Origin: Nocardioides pantholopis
GTDB taxonomy: Bacteria > Actinomycetota > Actinomycetes > Propionibacteriales > Nocardioidaceae
Length of the DNA stretch: 64,000 bases
Reading direction: 5' to 3'
Assembly (NCBI RefSeq): GCF_003710085.1
Contig: NZ_CP033324.1
Location: 1,364,001 to 1,428,000, forward strand
Each line of letters begins with the position of its first letter. Position 1 is the stretch's first letter. The notes beneath the pieces are model-generated. The model was not told the origin of the DNA. It ran no database searches and saw nothing but the letters and a program-made list of their open reading frames with translations. The position numbers were made by a program, and so were the translations under genes. Below, in pieces: positions 9,255-21,382 of this stretch.

Positions 9255-10904
9255 CTAGATGGTCGGGACCGCCGGAGTCTCCTCGTCGGAGCCGAGCTCG
9301 CGCGGCGTGACGTCGAGGAACGTCCAGATCACCAGCGACGCGATCAGCATCAGCACCGAGGCGCCGAGGAAGGCGTTGCTCGCGCCCTCGGTGTAGGTGG
9401 CTGTGTAGAGCGCGGAGTCGAGGTAGCTCAGGCTGCCGCCGGGGACCGAGGCGTCCGGGTCCAGGCCCATCCCGGTGAGACCCTCGCGCAGCGGACCGGC
9501 CACCTCGTCGGTGCGGGCGTTGATGAAGTGCAGCGAGATCGTGCCGAGCACGGCCAGCCCGATGGCGCCGCCGACCTGCTGGACGGTGTTGAGCACGCCC
9601 GAGCCGACCCCGGAGTCCTCCCGGCGTACGGCGTGGACGGCGGTGAGCGTCATCGGGACGAACGTCATGCCCATCCCGACGGCCATGAGCACCAGGAACG
9701 GGAAGACGCTGGTCCAGTAGGACACGTCGGCGCCGAGGGCGTCGCCGCCCGGCGCCAGGCTGCGCAGCACCGCCGCGGGGGAGTCGTCGACGTCGTAGCG
9801 GGAGAACCCGAACAGCGCGACCGAGGCCAGCAGGGTGCCGGTGCCGGTGATGAAGCGGACGCCGATGCGGGTGACCAGCTTCGAGGCGAGCACGGCGCCG
9901 GTCATCACGCCCACCGAGAACGGCAGGAACGCGACGCCGGCGTGCAGCGGCTCGTAGCCCATGATCCGCTGCACGAACTGGCCGTTGAAGTAGAACATCG
10001 CGAACATCGCGGCGGAGGCGAAGACCATGGCGCCGAAGCTGGTGCCGCGGGTGCGGTCCAGGACCAGGCGCAGCGGGAGCAGCGGGTGCGCGACCCGGCG
10101 CTCGGTCACCACGAAGCCGACGAGGAGCAGCACGCCCAGGACGAGCGAGGCCAGCGTGACCGGGTCCGTCCAGCCGTGGTCGGCCTCGCCGGCACGGGAG
10201 AGGCCGAAGACCAGGCCGAAGAGGCCCAGCGTGGCGCAGATGGCGCCGGGGACGTCGAGCCGGTTGCGGCTGCGCTCGGAGTCGGTGAGCCAGCGGGGCG
10301 CCAGCGCGGCGGCGACCAGGCCGATCGGGGCGTTGATCAGCAGGGTGAGCCGCCAGCCGGTCACCTCGACGCCGAGGATGCTGTCCAGGCCGGTGAGGAA
10401 GCCGCCGAGCAGCAGGCCGGTCGCGGCACCGATGCCGGACATGCCGGCGAAGACGCCCATCGCCTTGTTGCGGGCCGGGCCGGCGGGGAAGTTCGTGGTG
10501 ATCAGCGCCAGGGCGGCCGGGGAGGCCAGGGCGGCGCCCATGCCCTGGATGGCCCGGGCGGCGAGCAGCATCCACCCGTCGGTGGCGAATCCGCCCAGCA
10601 GGGAGGCGGCGGCGAACACCGTGAGGCCCGCCGCGAAGGTACGCCGCCGGCCGAGCAGGTCGCCGAGGCGGCCGCCCAGCAGGAGCAGCCCGCCGAAGGC
10701 GAGGGAGTAGATCGTGACCACCCAGGTGAGGCCGGCGGGGGTCATGCCGAGGTCACGCGCGATGTGGGGCAGCGCGATGTTGGTGATCGTGCCGTCGAGG
10801 ACCAGCATCAGCTGGGCCACGGAGATCAGGACGAGGGCGCGGCCCCGGTGGGCGCCGAGGGCGGCGTCCGCGGTCGACGGGCCGGCGGTGGTCTGGTCGG
10901 TCAC
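9255..10904 (-). CDS. MFS drug exporter, DHA2 (EmrB/QacA) family
   Basis: 549-residue proton-driven multidrug exporter with 14 predicted membrane helices. Motifs: MLVLDGTITNIALPHIARDL in helix 1, GGLLLLGGRLGDLLGRRR (motif A) between helices 2 and 3, and LINAPIGL (motif C region). The GTG start at 10904 has AGGAG 5 bases upstream. It is a paralogue of the next gene (11025-12617, same strand) but has its own promoter region: a perfect hairpin separates the two and a TATATGATCTA motif lies 40 bases before the start. Confidence 0.92.
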   Translation of the reverse strand: MTDQTTAGPSTADAALGAHRGRALVLISVAQLMLVLDGTITNIALPHIARDLGMTPAGLTWVVTIYSLAFGGLLLLGGRLGDLLGRRRTFAAGLTVFAAASLLGGFATDGWMLLAARAIQGMGAALASPAALALITTNFPAGPARNKAMGVFAGMSGIGAATGLLLGGFLTGLDSILGVEVTGWRLTLLINAPIGLVAAALAPRWLTDSERSRNRLDVPGAICATLGLFGLVFGLSRAGEADHGWTDPVTLASLVLGVLLLVGFVVTERRVAHPLLPLRLVLDRTRGTSFGAMVFASAAMFAMFYFNGQFVQRIMGYEPLHAGVAFLPFSVGVMTGAVLASKLVTRIGVRFITGTGTLLASVALFGFSRYDVDDSPAAVLRSLAPGGDALGADVSYWTSVFPFLVLMAVGMGMTFVPMTLTAVHAVRREDSGVGSGVLNTVQQVGGAIGLAVLGTISLHFINARTDEVAGPLREGLTGMGLDPDASVPGGSLSYLDSALYTATYTEGASNAFLGASVLMLIASLVIWTFLDVTPRELGSDEETPAVPTI

Positions 10905-10943
10905 GGTGCTCCTGCGGCTGGTGGCGTACTTCCGAGCGAACGA

Positions 10944-10954
10944 TAGATCATATA
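10944..10954 (-). promoter_or_regulatory. AT-rich motif TATATGATCTA upstream of MFS exporter
   Basis: An 11-base AT-rich sequence in a GC-rich gap, 40 bases before the start at 10904. The identical sequence, in the same orientation to its gene, lies before the reductase gene at 49516. It may be a shared operator or contain the -10. Confidence 0.5.
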
Positions 10955-10971
10955 CGGAAGTCGCACCGGAT

Positions 10972-11005
10972 TCGGCGGGACGGGCCGCTCGGCCCGTCCC
11001 GCCGA
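10972..11005 (-). terminator. Terminator hairpin between the two MFS genes
   Basis: Perfect 15-bp stem (10972-10986 / 10991-11005) with a 4-nt GCTC loop, just beyond the stop of the upstream exporter gene. No T tract. Confidence 0.8.
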
Positions 11006-11024
11006 CGCGGGGCCGAGTCGCAGC

Positions 11025-12617
11025 TCAGCCGGCGTGGACGCCCTCCGGGGCGTCGGTGGCGAGCTCCTCGTGCTTGACGTCGAGGAGTGCCCAGACCGCC
11101 AGCGAGCCGACCGCGATCATGATCGCCCCGACCAGGAACGCCGCGGACGCTCCCTCGGTGAACGAGCCGACGAAGGCCATCGCGCCGACCTGCTCCGGCG
11201 GCAGTCCCTGGGCGGCCAGGTCCCGGGCCAGGCCGGTCTTGGACTCCTCGGCGAAGTGCAGCGAGACAGTGCTCAGGATCGCGAGGCCGAGGGCGCCGCC
11301 GATCTGCTGCATGGTGTTCAGCACTCCCGACCCGATCCCGGAGTCCTCGGGCCGCAGGTGGTGCACGGCTGTCAGCGTCAGTGGCACGAACACCGCTCCC
11401 ATGCCGACCGACATCAGCAGGATGAACGGCAGGATCGAGGTCCAGTAGCTCACGTCGCCGCCGAGGTTGCCCTCCGGCCCCAGGGCGAGCAGGTCCGCGG
11501 CCGAGTTCGGCACCGAGAGCCGCGAGAAGCCCAGCAGCGCCCCGGCGGCCATCAGGGTGCCGACGCCGGCGATGTAGCGCGGGTCGATGCGGTTGATCAG
11601 GTTCGAGGACAGTCCAGCGCCAAAGACCACGCCCACCGAGAACGGCAGGAACGCGAAGCCCGCGCGCAGCGGGCTGTAGCCCACCACGAGCTGGATGAAC
11701 AGGCTCAGGAAGTAGAACATCGCGAACATCGCCGCCGGGACGATCATCATCACCAGGAAGCTGGTCGCCCGGGTGCGGTTGGCGAAGACCCGGACCGGGA
11801 GCAGCGGGTGCTCGACCCGGGACTCGACGAGCGCGAAGACCCCGAGCAGCACCACCCCGGCGGCCAGGGACGCGATCGTCCAGGGGTCGCCCCAGCCGTG
11901 CGCCTCCTCGCCGGCGCGGCTGAAGCCGTAGACGAGCCCGAGCAGGCCGAGCGTGCCGGCCACCGCCCCGGGCACGTCGAGCTGGCCGGGGTGCGCGTCG
12001 GACTCGGGGAGGAAGCGCGGCGCGAGGATCGCGGCGACCACGCCGATCGGCAGGTTGATCAGGAACGTCCAGCGCCAGCCCTCGAGGCCGATGATGGGAT
12101 CGAGCCCGGTGAGCCAGCCGCCCAGGATCAGGCCGACCGCGGCGCCGGCGCCGGACATCGCGGCGTACACCGCGAAGGCACGGTTGCGCTTCGGGCCGGC
12201 GGGGAAGGTCGTGGTGATCAGCGCCAGGGCCGCGGGGGAGGCGAGGGCGGCGCCGAAGCCCTGCAGGCCGCGCGCCCCGAGCAGCAGGCCCTCACTGGTG
12301 GCGAGACCGCCGAGCAGCGAGGCGACCGCGAAGGTGACCAGGCCGATCATGAAGATCCGGCGCCGGCCGTAGAGGTCGCCGAGGCGACCGCCGAGCAGCA
12401 GCAGCCCGCCGAAGGCGAGTGCATAGCCGGTGACGATCCAGGTCAGGTTGGCGTCGTCGATGTTGAGGTCGTTGCCGATGTAGGGCAGGGCGATGTTGGC
12501 GATGGTGGCGTCGAGGACCACCATGAGCTGGGCCACCGAGATGAGCACCAGTGCCCAGCCCAGGTGCCTGCCTGCGGTAGGGGCGGTCGGCCCCGGAATG
12601 CGCGTGGTGTCGGTCAT
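11025..12617 (-). CDS. MFS drug exporter, DHA2 (EmrB/QacA) family
   Basis: 530 residues, 14 helices, same motifs as its downstream paralogue (MVVLDATIANIALPYIGNDL, GGLLLLGGRLGDLYGRRR, LINLPIGV). ATG at 12617 is preceded by AAGGAAA. The TetR gene lies 169 bases upstream on the same strand, so this exporter is probably its direct target (inference). Substrate unknown. Confidence 0.92.
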   Translation of the reverse strand: MTDTTRIPGPTAPTAGRHLGWALVLISVAQLMVVLDATIANIALPYIGNDLNIDDANLTWIVTGYALAFGGLLLLGGRLGDLYGRRRIFMIGLVTFAVASLLGGLATSEGLLLGARGLQGFGAALASPAALALITTTFPAGPKRNRAFAVYAAMSGAGAAVGLILGGWLTGLDPIIGLEGWRWTFLINLPIGVVAAILAPRFLPESDAHPGQLDVPGAVAGTLGLLGLVYGFSRAGEEAHGWGDPWTIASLAAGVVLLGVFALVESRVEHPLLPVRVFANRTRATSFLVMMIVPAAMFAMFYFLSLFIQLVVGYSPLRAGFAFLPFSVGVVFGAGLSSNLINRIDPRYIAGVGTLMAAGALLGFSRLSVPNSAADLLALGPEGNLGGDVSYWTSILPFILLMSVGMGAVFVPLTLTAVHHLRPEDSGIGSGVLNTMQQIGGALGLAILSTVSLHFAEESKTGLARDLAAQGLPPEQVGAMAFVGSFTEGASAAFLVGAIMIAVGSLAVWALLDVKHEELATDAPEGVHAG

Positions 12618-12746
12618 GGACGGTTTCCTTCTCTGGTTTCCGGGGTTGCCGGGACGGTCGGGTCGGGCACCCCGAGGGCTGCAGAGGGGGTGCTGAGGGG
12701 GTGCTGAGGATGCAGAGGCGTGCTGCGGGCGCGCGCGGATCCGGTC

Positions 12747-12770
12747 GGGCTCACAGCGTCGCTGTGGCCC
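12747..12770 (-). terminator. Possible hairpin after tetR
   Basis: GGGcTCACAGC / GCTGTGgCCC form an interrupted stem with a 3-nt loop just beyond the tetR stop. Weak; may be a processing site, since the exporter follows. The rest of the 12618-12786 gap holds only short GGGTGCTGA direct repeats. Confidence 0.35.
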
Positions 12771-12786
12771 GATGACCTGGTGGGGC

Positions 12787-13374
12787 TTAGCGGGTCGCTG
12801 CGGGCACGATGATCTGGTCGATCACGCGGCCGACCAGGGTGGGGTCGGGCGCCTCGCCCATGACGAAGACGCGGTGCAGGACGATGCCGACCAGGGCCGG
12901 CTCGAAGAGGTCGAGGTCGAGGCCGTCGCGGAGCTCACCGCGGGCAGCAGCCCGCTGCCAGACGGCGCGGGAGGCCTCGAGCTTGGGGCCGAGGACGTCG
13001 CGGCGGAAGGCCTCGGCGAACTCGGGGTCGCGGGTCAGCGCGGTGAGGATCGCGCCGAACGTGGCGACGCCGTTGGAGTCGGTGAGTCCGCCGATTCCGC
13101 AGAACACCGCCTCCAGGTCGTCGCGGAGGCTGCCGGTGTCCGGCGCCTCGTGCGGCCCCTTGGCGTGCGAGAGGGCCTCGATGACCAGGCTGACCTTGCT
13201 GGACCAGCGCCGGTAGAGCGTGGCCTTGGACGCCTTGGCGCGCGCTGCCACGGCGTCCATCGTGAGCCGGTCGTAGCCCACGTCGGCGAGCACCTCGAGC
13301 GTGGCGGTCAGGATCTCCAGCTCGCGGATGCCCTCCACGCGTGGCCGGCAGGTGCCGGCTTCGGTCGGGGTCAT
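12787..13374 (-). CDS. TetR family transcriptional regulator
   Basis: 195 residues. The helix-turn-helix is TMDAVAARAKASKATLYRRW (about 38-57) and the C-terminal ligand domain is alpha-helical. ATG at 13374 is used; an in-frame ATG at 13422 would add 16 residues but would be read through the operator. The operator palindrome lies 26 bases upstream, so autoregulation and control of the two exporters is likely. The opposite frame continues far upstream only as an artefact of GC-rich ligA. Confidence 0.9.
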   Translation of the reverse strand: MTPTEAGTCRPRVEGIRELEILTATLEVLADVGYDRLTMDAVAARAKASKATLYRRWSSKVSLVIEALSHAKGPHEAPDTGSLRDDLEAVFCGIGGLTDSNGVATFGAILTALTRDPEFAEAFRRDVLGPKLEASRAVWQRAAARGELRDGLDLDLFEPALVGIVLHRVFVMGEAPDPTLVGRVIDQIIVPAATR

Positions 13375-13397
13375 CTGCACTCCAGCGGGGTCGCGTG

Positions 13398-13422
13398 ATG
13401 AAACGGAACCGTTTCGTTTCAT
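13398..13422. promoter_or_regulatory. TetR operator: nested palindromes
   Basis: GAAACGG-AA-CCGTTTC (13400-13415) is a perfect 7-bp inverted repeat. Overlapping it, ATGAAACG and CGTTTCAT form an 8-bp repeat over 13398-13422. GAAACGG/CCGTTTC half-sites are typical of TetR binding sites. Its place between tetR and ligA could also affect ligA. Confidence 0.75.
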
Positions 13423-13437
13423 CGATGTCCAGCGTAG

Positions 13438-16195
<2,758 letters not shown>

Positions 16196-16295
16196 CGGCT
16201 CAGCCTACGAGGACCGGGTCCCGCTCCCGGCCGGGTCGGGCCCTCCGCACGCCCCAACTCACCGGGTGGGGCGGCCCGGCACCTAGGATGAGCCC

Positions 16296-16595
16296 ATGCC
16301 TGAGATCTCCCGAGACGAGGTCGCGCACTTGGCCGATCTCGCCCGGATCGACCTGTCCGACGCCGAGCTCGACCACCTCGCACCGCAGCTGTCGGTGATC
16401 CTGGAGTCGGTGGCCTCGATCAGCGGGGTGGCCGGCGACGACGTGCCGCCGACCTCGCACCCGCTGCCGCTGACCAACGTCTTCCGCGACGACGTGGTGA
16501 CCCCGTCGCTGACCGCCGAGCAGGCGCTCGCCGGGGCGCCGGAGTCCGAGCAGCAGCGCTTCTCCGTGCCGAGGATCCTGGGGGACGAGCAGTGA
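16296..16595 (+). CDS. gatC: Asp/Glu-tRNA amidotransferase subunit C
   Basis: 99-residue stabilising subunit of GatCAB, which converts misacylated Glu-tRNA(Gln) or Asp-tRNA(Asn) to the amide forms. Typical start [20 protein letters not shown] and end [17 protein letters not shown] (16284-16289) lies 6 bases before the ATG, consistent with leaderless transcription. GTGA overlap with gatA. Confidence 0.97.
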   Translation: MPEISRDEVAHLADLARIDLSDAELDHLAPQLSVILESVASISGVAGDDVPPTSHPLPLTNVFRDDVVTPSLTAEQALAGAPESEQQRFSVPRILGDEQ

Positions 16596-18148
16596 GCACC
16601 ACCGACTGGACCCGCCGGTCCGCAGCCGCGCTGGCCGACGCCCTCGCCGCGGGCGAGGTCACCTCGGTCGAGCTGACCCAGGCCCACCTGGACCGCATCG
16701 CCGAGGTCGACGGCAGCGCCGAGTCCGGCGTGCACGCGTTCCTGCACGTGGACGCCGAGGGTGCGCTGGCCGCCGCCCGCGAGTCCGACGCCCGCCGCGC
16801 CGCCGGCACCCCGGCCTCCGACCTCGACGGGGTCCCGATCGCCGTCAAGGACGTGCTGGCCACCGAGGGGCTGCCGACCACCTGCGGGTCGAAGATCCTC
16901 GAGGGCTGGATCCCGCCGTACGACGCGACGGTGGTCGCGCGCCTCAAGCGCGCCGGCCTGCCGATCCTCGGCAAGACCAACATGGACGAGTTCGCGATGG
17001 GCTCCTCCACCGAGCACTCCGCCTACGGCCCGACCCGCAACCCCTGGGACCAGGAGCGGATCCCGGGCGGCTCCGGGGGCGGCTCGGCCGCGGCGGTCGC
17101 CGCCTTCGAGGCGCCGCTCGCGCTCGGCACCGACACGGGCGGCTCGATCCGCCAGCCCGGTGCGGTCACCGGCACCGTCGGCGTGAAGCCCACCTACGGC
17201 GGGGTCTCCCGCTACGGGCTGGTCGCGATGGCCAACAGCCTGGACCAGGTCGGCCCGGTCACCCGGACCGTGCTGGACTCCGCGCTCCTGCACGAGCTTG
17301 TCGGCGGCCACGACCCGCTCGACTCCACCTCGGTCGACCAGCCGGTCGGCGGCCTGGTCGCCGCGGCCCGCCAGGGCGCGGCCGGCGACCTCTCCGGCGT
17401 CCGCATCGGCGTGGTCACCGAGCTCCAGGGCGAGGGCTACCAGGCCGGCGTGCTGGCCCGGTTCCAGGAGTCGCTGGACCTGCTGGTCGAGGCCGGCGCC
17501 GAGGTCGTGGAGGTGTCCTGCCCGAACTTCGTGCACGCGCTGGCGACCTACTACCTGATCATGCCGTGCGAGGCGTCCAGCAACCTCGCCAAGTTCGACG
17601 CGATGCGCTACGGCCTGCGGGTGCTGCCCGAGGGGATCGACGACCCGTCGGCCGAGGACGTCATGCGCGCCTCGCGCGACGCCGGCTTCGGCGACGAGGT
17701 CAAGCGCCGGATCATCCTCGGCACCTACGCGCTGTCCAGCGGCTACTACGACGCCTACTACGGGACCGCCCAGAAGGTCCGCACGCTGATCACGCGGGAC
17801 TTCGAGAAGGCCTTCGAGTCCGCCGACGTGCTGGTCTCGCCCACCTCGCCGACCACTGCGTTCAAGCTGGGGGAGAAGCTCGACGACCCGCTGGCGATGT
17901 ACCTCAACGACCTGGCGACGATCCCAGCCAACCTGGCCGGCGTGCCGGGCATCTCGGTGCCCAGCGGCCTGGCCGACGAGGACGGCCTCCCGGCCGGCTT
18001 CCAGGTCCTCGCCCCGGCGCTCGCCGACGACCGGCTCTACCGGGTCGGTGCGGCGCTGGAGGCCGCGCTGGAGCGGAAGTGGGGCGGGCCCCTGCTGGAC
18101 CGCGCCCCGAGCCTGGACAACCTGGACCGAGAGGGAGCGACGGCATGA
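16592..18148 (+). CDS. gatA: Asp/Glu-tRNA amidotransferase subunit A
   Basis: 518-residue amidase that releases ammonia from glutamine for GatB. Ser-cisSer-Lys triad: Lys in VPIAVKDVL (about 86), serines in [12 protein letters not shown] (about 160) and [10 protein letters not shown] (about 184). GTG start overlaps gatC; its stop overlaps the gatB ATG. Confidence 0.97.
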   Translation: MSTTDWTRRSAAALADALAAGEVTSVELTQAHLDRIAEVDGSAESGVHAFLHVDAEGALAAARESDARRAAGTPASDLDGVPIAVKDVLATEGLPTTCGSKILEGWIPPYDATVVARLKRAGLPILGKTNMDEFAMGSSTEHSAYGPTRNPWDQERIPGGSGGGSAAAVAAFEAPLALGTDTGGSIRQPGAVTGTVGVKPTYGGVSRYGLVAMANSLDQVGPVTRTVLDSALLHELVGGHDPLDSTSVDQPVGGLVAAARQGAAGDLSGVRIGVVTELQGEGYQAGVLARFQESLDLLVEAGAEVVEVSCPNFVHALATYYLIMPCEASSNLAKFDAMRYGLRVLPEGIDDPSAEDVMRASRDAGFGDEVKRRIILGTYALSSGYYDAYYGTAQKVRTLITRDFEKAFESADVLVSPTSPTTAFKLGEKLDDPLAMYLNDLATIPANLAGVPGISVPSGLADEDGLPAGFQVLAPALADDRLYRVGAALEAALERKWGGPLLDRAPSLDNLDREGATA

Positions 18149-19668
18149 CCGCGACCACCACCGGCGACAACCTCGTCGCCTTCGACGACGTCCTCGCGGC
18201 GTACGACCCGGCGCTGGGCCTGGAGGTCCACGTCGAGCTCAACACCGCGACGAAGATGTTCTGCGGCTGTCCCACCGAGTTCGGCGCCGAGCCGAACACC
18301 CAGGTCTGCCCCACCTGCCTGGGCCTGCCCGGCGCGATGCCGGTGGTCAACGGCCGCGCGGTGGAGTCCGCCATCCGGATCGGTCTCGCACTGAACTGCG
18401 AGATCGCGGAGTGGTGCCGGTTCGCCCGGAAGAACTACTTCTACCCGGACATGCCGAAGAACTTCCAGACCAGCCAGTACGACGAGCCGATCGCGTTCGA
18501 GGGCTTCATGGACGTCAGCGTCGACGACGGCGCCGGCGGGACCGAGACCTTCCGGGTCGAGATCGAGCGCGCCCACATGGAGGAGGACACCGGCAAGTCG
18601 CTGCACGTCGGCGGCGCCACCGGCCGCATCCACGGCGCCTCGCACTCGCTGGTCGACTACAACCGGGCCGGCATCCCGCTCATCGAGATCGTCACCAAGC
18701 CGATCGTCGGCGCCGGGGCCCGGGCACCCGAGATCGCCAAGGCGTACGTCGCGCAGCTGCGCGAGCTGATCGTGGCCCTCGGCGTCTCCGACGCCCGGAT
18801 GGACCAGGGCTCGATCCGCGCCGACGTGAACCTCTCGCTGGCGCCGAAGGGCTCCGGGGTGCTCGGCACCCGCACCGAGACCAAGAACGTCAACTCGCTG
18901 CGCTCGGTCGAGCGGGCGGTGCGCTACGAGATGCAGCGCCACGCGGCGATCCTGGACTCCGGGCGCACGATCCTGCAGGAGACCCGGCACTGGCACGAGG
19001 ACACCGGGGTCACCACCAGCGGCCGGGAGAAGTCCGACGCCGAGGACTACCGCTACTTCCCCGAGCCGGACCTGGTGCCGGTCGCCCCGTCGCGGGAGTG
19101 GGTCGAGCAGCTGCGCGGCACGCTGCCGGAGAACCCGACCGAGAAGCGGGCCCGGCTCCAGGCCGAGTGGGGCTTCTCCGACCTCGAGATGCGCGACACC
19201 GTCGGGGCCGGCGCGCTCGGCCTGGTCGAGGAGACCATCGCCGCCGGGGCGGCTCCCCAGGCCGCCCGCAAGTGGTGGCTCTCGGAGCTGGCGCGCCGGG
19301 CGAACGACGCCGGCGTGGAGCTGACCGCGCTCGGAGTCACCCCGGCCGACGTCGCCGGGGTGCAGAAGCTCGTCGACGCGGGCTCGCTCAACGACAAGCT
19401 GGCGCGCCAGGTCTTCGACGGCCTGCTCGCCGGCGAGGGCACCCCGGAGGAGATCGTCGCGAAGCGCGGTCTCGCCATCGTCTCCGACGAGGGTGCGCTC
19501 TCCGCCGCCGTCGACAAGGCGATCGCCGCCAACCCCGACGTGGCCGACAAGATCCGCGACGGCAAGGTCGCCGCCGCGGGCGCCCTCATCGGCGCGGTGA
19601 TGAAGGAGATGCGCGGCCAGGCCGACGCGGGCCGGGTGCGCGAGCTGATCCTGGAGAAGCTGTCCTGA
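18145..19668 (+). CDS. gatB: Asp/Glu-tRNA amidotransferase subunit B
   Basis: 507-residue kinase/transamidase subunit that activates the tRNA-bound acid and binds the t[20 protein letters not shown]...[10 protein letters not shown] holds the zinc-binding cysteines (about 43-64); the C-terminal YqeY/tail domain is intact. ATG at 18145 overlaps the gatA stop. Its stop overlaps a CTG that probably starts the next gene. Confidence 0.97.
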   Translation: MTATTTGDNLVAFDDVLAAYDPALGLEVHVELNTATKMFCGCPTEFGAEPNTQVCPTCLGLPGAMPVVNGRAVESAIRIGLALNCEIAEWCRFARKNYFYPDMPKNFQTSQYDEPIAFEGFMDVSVDDGAGGTETFRVEIERAHMEEDTGKSLHVGGATGRIHGASHSLVDYNRAGIPLIEIVTKPIVGAGARAPEIAKAYVAQLRELIVALGVSDARMDQGSIRADVNLSLAPKGSGVLGTRTETKNVNSLRSVERAVRYEMQRHAAILDSGRTILQETRHWHEDTGVTTSGREKSDAEDYRYFPEPDLVPVAPSREWVEQLRGTLPENPTEKRARLQAEWGFSDLEMRDTVGAGALGLVEETIAAGAAPQAARKWWLSELARRANDAGVELTALGVTPADVAGVQKLVDAGSLNDKLARQVFDGLLAGEGTPEEIVAKRGLAIVSDEGALSAAVDKAIAANPDVADKIRDGKVAAAGALIGAVMKEMRGQADAGRVRELILEKLS

Positions 19669-20951
19669 CCCCGCTTCGCCTCGCCGCCGGTGCCCTGCTG
19701 CTGACGCTGGTCGCCGGCTGCTCCGGTGGGGAGGAGGGTCCGCCGCTGCGTCCCGAGGCGGCCGAGGGGCCGTCCGCGGCCGGTCTCGGCGCGGCGGGTT
19801 GGCTCGCGGGCGAGCTCCAGGACGGGCTGCTGGTGGGGGAGTACGGGCCCGACCACGGCCTGAGCATCGACGCCGCCCTCGGCCTCGCCGGCGTCCCGGG
19901 CCAGGCGGAGGCGGTGCGCGCGATCGGCGCCGCGGTCGCCGCGGACCTGGACACCTACACCACCGGCGCCGCGATGGGCACCGACGACGTGTACGCCGGC
20001 CCGGTGGCCAAGGCGACAGTGCTGGCCCAGGCCGCCGGGACGGACCCCGCCGATGTCGGCGGCACCGACCTGGTCGCCCAGCTCGAGGAGCTGGTGACGG
20101 ACGACGGGCCCACGGCCGGGCGGCTCGCGGACCGCCTGAGCGACCCCGGCGGGACCGACTACGCCAACGCGCTCGGCCAGGCGTACGCCGTCCAGGCGCT
20201 CGCCGCCGCGGACTCGCCGGAGGCGGACCCCGCCGCGGCGTACCTGGCGCAGCAGCAGTGCCCGGACGGCTGGTTCCGGCTGTACTTCCCCCCGGCCGAT
20301 GCCGCGGACCAGGGCTGCGGCTCGGACGACCCCCCGGACACCGACGTGACGGCGCTCGCCGTGGCCGCCCTCGACGGCGTGCCCGGCCACGAGCAGGTCG
20401 TGGACGATGCCGTGTCCTGGCTGGCGCGGACCCAGGGCGAGGACGGCGGCTTCGCCGGCGCCGAGGGCACCGAGGTGGAGAACGCGAACAGCACCGGCCT
20501 GGCCGGGCAGGCACTGCTCCAGGTGGGCTACCAGGAGCAGGCCGAGCGCGCGGGCCGGTGGCTGGCCGCCCGGCAGCTCACCGACCTGGGCTGTGAGGCC
20601 GGGACCACGCCCGAGACCGGTGCCGTCGCGTACGACGACGCCGCGCTCGCCGCGCGGGACCTGGCCGAGCCGGCCGACCGGGGCCAGTGGCTGCGGGCGA
20701 CGGCCCAGGCCGTCGCCGTGCTCGCCGGAACCGGGGAGCCGGCGGCGAGCGTGACCGCGGAGCGCACCGGCGACACGGTGCTGGTCCGCGGCCTCGACGA
20801 GGGCGAGCGCGGCTGCGTCGTCGGACCCGGGATCGCGGTACCCGTCGAGGGCGCCGGGTCCGAGGTCGAGGTGCCCGTCGAGGGCCCCGGCTCCGACGAT
20901 CTGGTGCTGCGTCGGCTCGCCGGCGAGGTGCCGGTGTCGGCCGCCGGCTGA
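19665..20951 (+). CDS. Lipoprotein with alpha/alpha-toroid (prenyltransferase/transcobalamin-like) domain
   Basis: 428 residues. No ATG/GTG gives a sensible start; CTG at 19665 overlaps the gatB stop as CTGA, has GGAGAAG 5 bases upstream, and gives a perfect lipoprotein signal [19 protein letters not shown] with the lipid Cys at 19. The mature part has repeats of the alpha/alpha toroid: [76 protein letters not shown]. The same words occur in the riboswitch-controlled paralogue at 21383. No DxDD or similar cyclase motif is present. Probable surface cobalamin binder (inference from context and from the fold of the intrinsic-factor alpha domain). Other toroid proteins bind proteins or polyisoprenoids, so the ligand is unproven. 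Confidence 0.72.
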   Translation: MTPLRLAAGALLLTLVAGCSGGEEGPPLRPEAAEGPSAAGLGAAGWLAGELQDGLLVGEYGPDHGLSIDAALGLAGVPGQAEAVRAIGAAVAADLDTYTTGAAMGTDDVYAGPVAKATVLAQAAGTDPADVGGTDLVAQLEELVTDDGPTAGRLADRLSDPGGTDYANALGQAYAVQALAAADSPEADPAAAYLAQQQCPDGWFRLYFPPADAADQGCGSDDPPDTDVTALAVAALDGVPGHEQVVDDAVSWLARTQGEDGGFAGAEGTEVENANSTGLAGQALLQVGYQEQAERAGRWLAARQLTDLGCEAGTTPETGAVAYDDAALAARDLAEPADRGQWLRATAQAVAVLAGTGEPAASVTAERTGDTVLVRGLDEGERGCVVGPGIAVPVEGAGSEVEVPVEGPGSDDLVLRRLAGEVPVSAAG

Positions 20952-20984
20952 CCCGGGCTGAACCGCCGGCCTCCCGGCTGAACC

Positions 20985-21100
20985 GCAGGCCGATCCGAGA
21001 AAACGGGTGGGTCTGACCGGCCGATCGGAAGAACGGGTGGGGACGGGCCGGGATCGGGGCGCCGAATCCTCCCGACACCACCTGTTTCGCCGGCGCTGCC
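20985..21100. repeat. Short interspersed repeat, module with A-rich stretch plus GGGTGGG
   Basis: Two direct copies of a roughly 30-base module (from 20989: GATCCGAGAAAACGGGTGGG; from 21024: GATCGGAAGAACGGGTGGGG) and a related inverted copy near 21075-21100 (CCACCTGTTTCGCCGG). A fourth copy is at 38646-38678. This fills most of the gap between the lipoprotein gene and the riboswitch. Confidence 0.6.
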
Positions 21101-21160
21101 GGCGGTGCCGTTCGCCGGCGGTGCAGTCTCGCCGGCGCCGCCGCCGGGCCGGGGCACTGT

Positions 21161-21166
21161 TAGATT
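21161..21166 (+). promoter_or_regulatory. Probable -10 of the cobalamin operon
   Basis: TAGATT, the only AT-rich hexamer here, placed just before the riboswitch; transcription would start near 21173. No clear -35 was seen. Confidence 0.45.
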
Positions 21167-21171
21167 GAGCA

Positions 21172-21312
21172 GGCTCCCACGCGGGAGCACCACATTTGAA
21201 CACGCGCCCTGCAGGGGAAGCCGGTCCAAGTCCGGCGCTGACCCGCAACCGTAGGCCGTCCCCGTCGTGCTGGGGAGGGCGAGCCGGAACACCTGTCGGA
21301 TGCGTTTTCCAG
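21172..21312 (+). promoter_or_regulatory. Cobalamin (adenosylcobalamin/methylcobalamin) riboswitch
   Basis: The conserved core is readable: GGGGAAGCCGGTCCAAGTCC at 21214-21233, CGCTGACCCGCAACCGTA from 21236 (B12 box), a variable GC-rich arm, then GAGCCGGAACACCTGTCGG near 21281-21299 that closes the four-way junction. Upstream, a GCTCCC/GGGAGC hairpin (21174-21187) and CACCACATTTGAACACG precede the core. An expression platform of about 70 bases follows to the RBS GGAAGGA (21372-21378). Such switches usually turn expression off when B12 is bound, which fits an uptake operon. Confidence 0.93.
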
Positions 21313-21382
21313 AACACATGCTGCCGAGGAATGCAGCGGTTCGGGGTCTGTCTCCCTTCCGCTGTGCAGCTGGAAGGAATCC

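Noticed and set aside
9255..12617. Evidence for an antibiotic biosynthesis cluster around the two exporters
   Set aside because: No biosynthetic enzymes are adjacent; neighbours are core tRNA, ligase and amidotransferase genes.
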